In this document: positions 51,130-56,991 of the stretch, piece after piece
Numbering within the stretch: position 1 is the first letter of the stretch
Layout of the letters: the number at the start of each line of letters is the position of its first letter
From: Kiritimatiellia bacterium
Lineage (GTDB): Bacteria; Verrucomicrobiota; Kiritimatiellia; RFP12; UBA1067
Assembly: GCA_017450695.1 (NCBI GenBank)
Contig: JAFSTA010000211.1
Coordinates: forward strand, 1-56,991
DNA: 56,991 nucleotides
Direction of reading: 5' to 3'
Program-made: the position numbers and the translations under genes
Notes under the pieces: model-generated
Databases searched by the model: none
What the model saw: only the letters and a program-made list of their open reading frames with translations
What the model was told of the DNA's origin: nothing

Positions 51130-52974
51130 TTACAGAGACTTCACATACTCCGCCAGATCCTTGACTTCTTCCGGCGTGAGTTTCTGTGTCATTCCATGCG
51201 TATCCTGCGGATTGTCGCGGGTCAACATCTCCTCAATCGTACGGGAACGCCCGTCGTACAGGTAGGGCGCGGTACGCCAGCATTCCGCCAGTCCCGTCGT
51301 ATCGAACCGGCGTCCCTTCTCGTTGCCGGTTCCCAGTCCCGTATCGTGCAACTGCTTGTCGGTAAACAGGGCCTCTCCCTTCGGCCCCTTTGCGTCAGGT
51401 GAATGGCACATCGCGCAACCAGCCTTGCCGTTGAAGATCGCACGGCCGCGCTCGGCGGCGGCAGAGAGTTTCCCATCCACCAAGAACGGACTCGGAACGG
51501 GACGCAGGGACTCCACATACGCATCCAGACAGAGTCCATCCTCTTCGGGACGCATGACGAACTGGATGTGAACGTAACCGGCGCGGTTGCACGCCTGCAT
51601 CGTCGGACGGATACCCGTCACCATCGTCGGCGGCGTGAACTGGCAGTAGATCAGACTCTTCGACTGTTTCGGATTCCCGATGCCGTCGTTGAGCAAATCC
51701 CAGTTCAGCGAATCGCTACGCCCGTCCGGGTGGCAACTCGCGCAGCTCTGCCACTGCTGGAAGCACATCGCGCCGTCATTCCACAGCATCTCCCCTCTCC
51801 GGACCCGATCCTTCGAGAGATCGACCTTCGGGCCGAGCTGGAATTCCTTCGCCTGCGGAATCCCCTCGTTCAAATCCAGACGGGAAACGAAATCCGCGAA
51901 ATAGACCGCCGAATAAACCGATTTGCCGACCATCGCGATCCCGCGAGGCCCGTCGCCGGGCAAGCGGTAGCGGCGACGAATGTTGACGAGGAAGGAAAGG
52001 TCATTCGGCACATCCGTCGCGGCGTGGGTGACTTCGGTCACGCGCTCGTTGCGCGCGGCCTTCGTCAACCTGTCAATCAAGGCCGGCAAATCGATGACGC
52101 TCACTTCGCGCGTGCCCGCATGGTTTACCGCCAGCAGCTTACTGTCGGCAGAGACGGTCACGCCCCACGGATTCGCCGCGCCGAGATCCACGTCGTCCAG
52201 CAAGACCGTGTTCACGTAGTCGCCGGTTTCACCGTTCAAAACGGAGAGTCCCGCCGTATTCATCCAGCCGCGTTCCAGCTGCGTCGTCGGCAACTGATAA
52301 CGGCCGAAGGTGTGCGTCACGAAAACGAACTTGCCATCGGGCGAGGAGGCGATTCCGCGCACGCCGGTCGAACCGTTTGGAAGCAGGACCGTCCGCACGG
52401 CTTTCGTCGCCGTGTCGATCACGGAGACAGCCGCCGCAACCACGGCGTTTGTCGCCGGGCAGTCGGGAAGGTGGTTAGCCGCAAAGAGAAACCTGCCGCC
52501 CGCGCCGAGCGCCAAACCAACGGGTTCACGAGAGGCGCGGCAGGTCCCCTGCACCGCCAATGTCGCGACATCCAAAGCCGCCACGGAATTGTCGAACCGG
52601 TTTGCGACCCACAGGGTCTTCCCGTCCGTACTCACCAGCGGGGACATCGGCTGATGCCCCTGCTTCACCGCCGCCACGCGTTTCCCGTCGCGCTGGAAAC
52701 GGAAAATGCGTCCGTTCCCAGTCGCGTCGGAAGCCGTGATGTAAACGTCCCCGTTGGAACGGTTGACCGTCACGCCCGACGGCTGGCACCCGTCGAGTTC
52801 CATGCGGGAGAGGACTGCGCCCGTGACGGCATCGACGGCAAACACGCACGCGCCCGACGCCCCCGTCACATACAGCGCCTTCCCGTCCGGGCTAGCCGCA
52901 ATCTGTTCCGGTCCGATATATGCGGAAGCGACTGCCGCCGCGCACAGAACGATGCCAAACACGATCTTCTTCAT
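51130..52974 (-). CDS. Exported YVTN-propeller protein fused to a dihaem cytochrome c peroxidase-like domain
   Basis: 614 residues from MKKIVFGIVLCAAAVASA (signal peptide; GAGG 8 nt upstream; longer frame to 53034 unsupported). Residues ~20-360 form a YVTN-type beta-propeller with repeated SPDGK(A/F)(L/V) blades. The C-terminal ~230 residues have two haem c sites, CASCHPDGR near residue 410 and CAMCHSPDA near 519, as in the MauG/CcpA group. The final helix (KLTPEEVKDLAEYVKSL) is typical of cytochrome c. It would act in the periplasm as a redox enzyme or electron acceptor; cytochrome maturation genes are not in the window. Confidence 0.85.
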   Translation of the reverse strand: MKKIVFGIVLCAAAVASAYIGPEQIAASPDGKALYVTGASGACVFAVDAVTGAVLSRMELDGCQPSGVTVNRSNGDVYITASDATGNGRIFRFQRDGKRVAAVKQGHQPMSPLVSTDGKTLWVANRFDNSVAALDVATLAVQGTCRASREPVGLALGAGGRFLFAANHLPDCPATNAVVAAAVSVIDTATKAVRTVLLPNGSTGVRGIASSPDGKFVFVTHTFGRYQLPTTQLERGWMNTAGLSVLNGETGDYVNTVLLDDVDLGAANPWGVTVSADSKLLAVNHAGTREVSVIDLPALIDRLTKAARNERVTEVTHAATDVPNDLSFLVNIRRRYRLPGDGPRGIAMVGKSVYSAVYFADFVSRLDLNEGIPQAKEFQLGPKVDLSKDRVRRGEMLWNDGAMCFQQWQSCASCHPDGRSDSLNWDLLNDGIGNPKQSKSLIYCQFTPPTMVTGIRPTMQACNRAGYVHIQFVMRPEEDGLCLDAYVESLRPVPSPFLVDGKLSAAAERGRAIFNGKAGCAMCHSPDAKGPKGEALFTDKQLHDTGLGTGNEKGRRFDTTGLAECWRTAPYLYDGRSRTIEEMLTRDNPQDTHGMTQKLTPEEVKDLAEYVKSL

Positions 52975-53020
52975 TTCACATCCTCTCCGATGACATAGAA
53001 AACGCTCGTACAAACGCGGG

Positions 53021-54031
53021 TTAGGCACCCGCACGAATAATCAGGGCCAAACCGACCAAGAAAATCACGAACATCGCGAAGTTCAAGACATTCGCCGCCT
53101 TGGGCGAGCCACGGAATTCTTTCCAGATCAAGATGCCCCAAAGTGCGGAGACCAGCGTCGCCCCCTGTCCCAAACCGTAGGAAATCGCAGGCCCCGCCTT
53201 CCCGGCGGCGACCAAGTTGATCCCGTTACCAAGCCCCCAGATCAAACCGCCCAGAACACCGACCAGGTGAATCGGGAAGTTGCCCTTGAAATACTCTTTC
53301 TCCGTGATCGGCTCGCCCGCGACCGGATGGCGCATCGCGATCGCGTTGAAGACGAACGTGCTGAGGAAGATACCGCAGGCGAAGACGAAGAACGCGCTGT
53401 ACGGCGTCATCATACCGGCATCCGGCGCAGCCTTCGTGAAATCCATGTCCATCGCGGCGGCGATGAAACGATAGAAGAACGCCATGAGGATACCGCACAC
53501 CACGGAGAGGACGATCCCCTTCACGGGAACCGCCTTTTGATTGCCCGCCTCCTTCAACTTGTAGGCGTAGGCGTTGCAGAGGATCGCCACGACGATCAAA
53601 CCGACGCCGAGGAACAGCAGCACCGGATCCCCCTTCCGTTCGCCGATGTAGTTCACGATCACGCCCAGCACCAGCGCAAGGCCGATACCGACCGGGAAGG
53701 CAACCGACATTCCCGCGATGGAGATCGCCGCCGCCAGCAGGATATTCGCCGCGTTGAAGACCACGCCACCGATCAGGGCGCTACCGATATTCGACATCGA
53801 CGCCTGCTTCAGGTTCGCCAGGAATCCCCACGCCTGCGACTCGCCGCAGCTGCCGAACGTCAACCCGGAAATCACGGAGAAGAGCAGCACGCCGATTACG
53901 TAGTCCCAGTAGAACAGCTCATACCGCCAAGTCTTGCCCGCCAGCTTCTGGGTGTTTCCCCACGAACCCCAGCAGAACATCGTCACCACGCAAAAGATAA
54001 CCGCCAACGTGTAATCCGTAACAAAATACAT
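53021..54031 (-). CDS. GRP-type (GlcU/RbsU-like) sugar permease
   Basis: 336 residues, about ten membrane helices, drug/metabolite-transporter superfamily. Segments MYFVTDYTLAVIFCVVTMFC and WGSWGNTQKLAGKTWRYELF, GGVVFNAANILLAAAISIAG and GGLIWGLGNGINLVAAGKAG are characteristic of glucose/ribose uptake permeases of the GRP family. AAGGAAGG precedes the start. The ribokinase gene ends 56 nt upstream in the same direction, so ribose or a related pentose is the likely substrate. Confidence 0.8.
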   Translation of the reverse strand: MYFVTDYTLAVIFCVVTMFCWGSWGNTQKLAGKTWRYELFYWDYVIGVLLFSVISGLTFGSCGESQAWGFLANLKQASMSNIGSALIGGVVFNAANILLAAAISIAGMSVAFPVGIGLALVLGVIVNYIGERKGDPVLLFLGVGLIVVAILCNAYAYKLKEAGNQKAVPVKGIVLSVVCGILMAFFYRFIAAAMDMDFTKAAPDAGMMTPYSAFFVFACGIFLSTFVFNAIAMRHPVAGEPITEKEYFKGNFPIHLVGVLGGLIWGLGNGINLVAAGKAGPAISYGLGQGATLVSALWGILIWKEFRGSPKAANVLNFAMFVIFLVGLALIIRAGA

Positions 54032-54087
54032 ACCAACCTTCCTTTCTCGTCCTCACTGCGCCCCGCCAAACAGACGGGGCGTGATCC

Positions 54088-54981
54088 CTACTTCACTTCC
54101 TTCCGGTACGGCGCGGAGGCCTGCGCCCCCATGCGCGTCACGGAAATCGCCGCCGCCTTCGTCGCGAACACAACCGCATCCGCCAATGCCGCGCCCTCGC
54201 TGAGCGCGACCGCCAGCGCCCCGTTGTACACGTCGCCGGCCGCCGTCGTATCGGCCGCCTTGACCTTCTTGGCGGGAACGATCACGCCCGCCTTGCCGTC
54301 AAACACATAGGAACCTGCCGCCCCCATCGTGATGATCACTTGCTGGACACCCTTGCGGCGAAGCGCCTTGGCGGCCTTCTCCGCCGACGCCTCGTCTGTC
54401 ACGGCCACCCCCGTCAACAGTTCCGCCTCCGTCTCGTTCGGGGTGATCAGGCTGACGCCTTTATAGACCGCCGCCGGGAGCTTCGCAGCCGGAGCGGGAT
54501 TCAGGATGAACGGAATGCCGTTCTTCTGCGCGTAGGCCGCCACCGCCGCGATTGTCGAAATCGGCGTCTCCAGCTGCGCCAGCAGGATCGACGGCTTGCC
54601 GAGCTTCCTGACGGCGCGGTCGAAATCCGCCTTCGCCAACTTCGCGTTCGCGCCGGAGGCCACGCTGATGCAGTTCTCGCCCTCCGCATCGACCATGATC
54701 AACGCCACGCCCGACGCTTCCTTCTTGTCCGTCGTCACACCCGATGCGTCAATCCCCTCGCGCTCCAGCAAGCGGTAGGTCTCCTGACCGAACAGGTCGT
54801 CGCCCACCTTGGCGACGAACGCGACCTTCCCGCCGAGGCGAGCTGCCGCCACCGCCTGGTTCGCGCCCTTCCCGCCGGGATTCATCAAGAACTTCCCGCC
54901 GAGAATCGTCTCGCCCGGAACAGGAATCCGAGGAGATTTCACTACCATATCCGTGTTCGTACTGCCGACTACCAGAATCAT
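54088..54981 (-). CDS. rbsK: Ribokinase
   Basis: 297 residues, PfkB family. N-terminal GSTNTDMVVKSPRIPVPGET and NPGGKGANQAVAAARLGG are ribokinase signatures; the C-terminal catalytic segment is DTTAAGDVYNGALA with the base Asp in AAGD (the usual TFNGAL is VYNGAL here). It phosphorylates ribose to ribose 5-phosphate. AAGGAG lies 9 nt upstream. First of a two-gene unit with the sugar permease; a promoter is predicted 240 bp upstream. Confidence 0.92.
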   Translation of the reverse strand: MILVVGSTNTDMVVKSPRIPVPGETILGGKFLMNPGGKGANQAVAAARLGGKVAFVAKVGDDLFGQETYRLLEREGIDASGVTTDKKEASGVALIMVDAEGENCISVASGANAKLAKADFDRAVRKLGKPSILLAQLETPISTIAAVAAYAQKNGIPFILNPAPAAKLPAAVYKGVSLITPNETEAELLTGVAVTDEASAEKAAKALRRKGVQQVIITMGAAGSYVFDGKAGVIVPAKKVKAADTTAAGDVYNGALAVALSEGAALADAVVFATKAAAISVTRMGAQASAPYRKEVK

Positions 54982-55221
54982 TTCTTAGGTCTCCTTACCA
55001 TGAGTTGATCAATCACCCTGCCGACATCCGGTTTCGGCATCTTCTCCTACACCCGGAGATGACTCCCGTCCAGAAACGGCAACCAAACATCCTCGCCCTT
55101 CGTACCGACCATCCCGCAACGCCCGCGTTCGGCTACGAAAAAAGCTCTCATCCTGCCATCCGTCCCATGCAACCCCCATCGCATAGCCAACGCGAACCAT
55201 GCTTTTCTGTTCACGCAAAAC
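54982..55221 (-). other. Long leader of the ribokinase unit
   Basis: About 235 nt between the predicted start of transcription and rbsK. Two overlapping frames (to 55009 and 55047) are open but have no strong ribosome site or motif, so I do not call a gene. Confidence 0.4.
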
Positions 55222-55250
55222 AGTATAGCAGACTTCAACCAGACTTGCAA
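55222..55250 (-). promoter_or_regulatory. Promoter upstream of rbsK
   Basis: Minus-strand TTGCAA (55245-55250), 17-bp spacer, TATACT (55222-55227). Confidence 0.7.
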
Positions 55251-55287
55251 CAGAGGTTTTCGGTCGAGAACAGGGCGGGGCGTATCT

Positions 55288-55484
55288 CCGTAATTCAACA
55301 AGAGCCTGTGGTGCTCAAACGCGGATATTTTCGTGTCATAGCCTCACGCAAAGTTCGCAAAGTCCGCGAAGTTGCCGATTATTCCCTACCTTTGTGAACG
55401 TGGCGGACTTTGCGTGAGGTAGAATCTTCACGTTTCGGTATCGCAGTCATCTACATGGATCACGGTGAAAATGTAGATACGCCC
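55288..55484 (+). repeat. ~198-bp dispersed repeat, copy 2
   Basis: Matches 42119-42315 in the same orientation. A 17-bp stem (CCTCACGCAAAGTTCGC at 55342-55358 with GCGGACTTTGCGTGAGG at 55403-55419, one G-T pair) is preserved. Confidence 0.85.
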
Positions 55485-55604
55485 AACAGCGCGATGCACC
55501 ACGCCGCTACGCGACGGTTTTGAGTTCTTGCCTATCAGCGAGTCCGCCGCCCGCGCTCGCACGAGAATGGGAATGAGGATAACAGTGTGATTTTTCACAA
55601 ATCT

Positions 55605-55646
55605 CAATTGGCACAATTGTCAGCATTGCCACAAATACAAATTGAA
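55605..55646 (+). repeat. 42-bp dispersed repeat, copy 2
   Basis: One mismatch to 47406-47447. It abuts the ~240-bp repeat that begins at 55651. Confidence 0.9.
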
Positions 55647-55650
55647 CATA

Positions 55651-55889
55651 GATTCCTCTGTTGGACAATTGAAAAGGCACGGAACACACGGAAAATCATC
55701 GGTTTCTTGGAACGGCGATTCCGTGGTGAATCATGGCGCGTTGGATTTTTGCGGACCTTCCCCAGTTGGGTGAATTCGTTTTCTGTCGTAACGCGGTACG
55801 TTTGTGGGCGAACAGTCTCTTTTTCCCGACACTTTCCCCGCGTACTCTGCGAACGCAGCGGCTCTGCGTGAGAACCCAAACAAGGAATC
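55651..55889 (+). repeat. ~240 bp repeat with terminal inverted repeats, best copy
   Basis: Left end GATTCCTCTGTTGG, right end CCAAACAAGGAATC: 14-bp imperfect inverted repeats. Interior has CGGAACACACGGAAAATCAT and CGCGTACTCTGCGAACGCAG. No open frame long enough for a transposase. Confidence 0.75.
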
Positions 55890-56137
55890 TAAAATGAAGT
55901 GGCTTTGTGGTTTGTAACATGGGGGCATTTTTGAACATTGGGAATTGATGCACAAGGAAGAGATAGATAAACGCATTAGGCCGGATAGGCAATGCGGACG
56001 CGACGGGGCGCGTCCCTCCCGTTTTTGCGTGAGGAAGTGAAACGGTGATATGCGACATGCGAGACGACACTCCGCATCTCCGGCAGGCGCGTGTCGCCCA
56101 TCGCTTGCCGCGTGTTCCCGCTCCCCGCCTCTCAGCT
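55890..56137. other. Intergenic repeat words, no gene
   Basis: Includes GCGGACGCGACGGGGCGCGT and CCCTCCCG near 55993 and a GATATGCGACATGCGAGACG tract near 56046, both shared with other intergenic regions. Confidence 0.5.
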
Positions 56138-56230
56138 GGCGCATAGCGCCCCCGCCGCTTCGCGGCTACGTCAACTTAGGGGCACCAGCCCCATTTAGGC
56201 CCGCAGGGCCACTTAGGCGGCGCAGCCGCC
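56138..56230. repeat. Hairpin-array repeat, copy 4 (most intact)
   Basis: GGCGC-ATA-GCGCC (56138-56150), then GGGGC-ACCA-GCCCC (56179-56192), ATTTA, GGCCC-GCA-GGGCC (56198-56210), ACTTA, GGCGGC-GCA-GCCGCC (56216-56230), ACTTA. All stems are perfect. Confidence 0.9.
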
Positions 56231-56265
56231 ACTTATCCGCCTCTCCGCTTTCTCAAAGAACGCGC

Positions 56266-56294
56266 TTGTCAGACTGGAGGATTTTCGCAATAAT
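56266..56294 (+). promoter_or_regulatory. Possible promoter of the right-edge membrane gene
   Basis: TTGTCA (56266-56271), 17-bp spacer, AATAAT (56289-56294). The -10 is imperfect. Confidence 0.35.
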
Positions 56295-56344
56295 ACATTC
56301 GTTGTTGCAACTGGTTCTATTCATGTCCTCACGGAGGAGAATCC

Positions 56345-56991
56345 ATGTGTGAAGAAATGATTCCGCCCGTACAGGATACGGGGGGGGATGCGTACGAGGC
56401 CGCGTTTCAAAATCAAGACGGGGTTTCGGTCACGCCGGGTAAACCGTTGTTGTTTGTCAATCGGTTTTTCCATTGGGTTTTCGATCGCCTGACCGCCCTC
56501 AACTGCGGGAAGAGGATTATCGAATCCGCGCCGAACGCCACGATCTACATCGGCGTCGCCTGTTACGGGCTTGCCCTTTTCTGCCTGACTTTCGGGATTG
56601 TCCAAGCAATCCACTTCCGTGCCATTATCTTCCTCTGGACCGGGCTCGGACTGGCGGCAGCCAGCCTCGTTGCCCCGTTCTTCGCCGAGAAACTGATTGG
56701 CGGCACCTACCTGACGCTCCGCAACTTCACGACGAAACTGCCGTCCATGAATTTCTTGCACAGCCTGGCCGCCCTCTTCCTGATTCTCTCCGTGGTTGAG
56801 CTGTTAGCCGGTTTCGCGGTTGGCGGAATGATGTCGATCTTGATCGGGGCTGGTGTTTCCGTCCTTTGCGGCATCATCGCCATTCTCGTGCTTTCGCCCG
56901 AAGCGCTCTCGATTACGATCGAACCGGCGAAAACCTCCCCCGCCGAAGAACTGATCGCCGTTCTCACCTGCTTCCTGAAAGCCGTCATTTC
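56345..56991 (+). CDS. Membrane protein, C-terminus beyond window edge
   Basis: ATG 56345 has GGAGGA 6 nt upstream, and the frame stays open for 215 codons to the edge. After a polar start (MCEEMIPPVQDTGGDAYEAA) there are at least four hydrophobic segments: ATIYIGVACYGLALFCLTFG, IIFLWTGLGLAAASLVA, LHSLAALFLILSVVELLAG and MMSILIGAGVSVLCGIIAIL. No family is recognised. A soluble C-terminal domain may follow outside the window. Confidence 0.8.
   Translation, partial: MCEEMIPPVQDTGGDAYEAAFQNQDGVSVTPGKPLLFVNRFFHWVFDRLTALNCGKRIIESAPNATIYIGVACYGLALFCLTFGIVQAIHFRAIIFLWTGLGLAAASLVAPFFAEKLIGGTYLTLRNFTTKLPSMNFLHSLAALFLILSVVELLAGFAVGGMMSILIGAGVSVLCGIIAILVLSPEALSITIEPAKTSPAEELIAVLTCFLKAVI

Noticed and set aside
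51403-52998. 531-codon plus-strand frame opposite the cytochrome gene
   Set aside because: Shadow of the YVTN/cytochrome gene; no ribosome site, Arg-rich composition.
55009-55301. Two overlapping minus-strand frames upstream of rbsK
   Set aside because: Neither has a good ribosome site or recognisable composition, and both cross the predicted promoter or leader region.

Overview
This is a GC-rich bacterial chromosome segment. It probably comes from the PVC superphylum, most likely a gut or anaerobic Kiritimatiellota, Lentisphaerota or Verrucomicrobiota-type organism. That placement is an inference. It rests on the density of secreted glycoside hydrolases, an indolepyruvate:ferredoxin oxidoreductase subunit, a RhaT-type sugar symporter and a GH106/GH97/DUF6259-like repertoire; there is no rRNA gene to settle it. 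Vegetative promoters are sigma70-like (TTGxxx, 17-18 bp, TAxxxT) and most genes have a clear AGGAG ribosome site.

Layout. (1) 1-2100: a large unrecognised protein cut by the window edge, a truncated N-6 DNA methylase remnant with a small upstream ORF, and a cupin lipoprotein. (2) 2100-4400: mostly non-coding, with repeats and a graveyard of decayed genes (DUF559-type nuclease, RhuM, two separated pieces of an AlbA/RecG-like regulator). (3) 4413-10126: an AT-richer defence island read leftward: XRE regulator, cytosine-5 methyltransferase, Bpu10I-like restriction enzyme, stand-alone RadC JAB protein and an RloC/PrrC-like AAA ATPase with a zinc hook. (4) 10574-21108: DUF445 membrane protein, then secreted proteins (two-repeat unknown, clan-A glycosidase, Asp-box propeller, Tat-exported metallophosphoesterase). 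(5) 21452-32316: leftward housekeeping genes: MATE pump, iorA, ftsW with an unusual insertion, GH20-like protein, LysM lipoprotein, murD, mgtC-like, tatA, smpB, rpoZ. (6) 32596-39118: rightward sugar genes: rhaT-like symporter, HAD hydrolase, DUF6259-like hydrolase, GH97. (7) 39513-41930: uppP, two identical tRNA-Asp genes, a divergent tRNA-Ala, and a hicBA toxin-antitoxin pair. (8) 42539-47349: GH43-like propeller, DUF1232 protein, GH106 rhamnosidase. (9) 47819-54981: recD2, RidA/chorismatase-like protein, YVTN-propeller dihaem cytochrome, GRP-type sugar permease, ribokinase. (10) 55200-56991: repeats, then a membrane protein cut by the right edge.

The carbohydrate genes together suggest use of rhamnose-containing and other complex glycans: secreted hydrolases release sugars, which RhaT-like and GRP-type permeases import. 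Catabolic isomerases and kinases for rhamnose are not in the window.

Intergenic DNA is unusually rich in dispersed repeats: hairpin arrays with 5-nt linkers and compensatory base changes, ~240-bp elements with imperfect terminal inverted repeats, a ~198-bp pair, a 42-bp pair, and AACCACCC-type tracts. One of these tracts appears to have separated two formerly overlapping genes with a 25-bp duplication.
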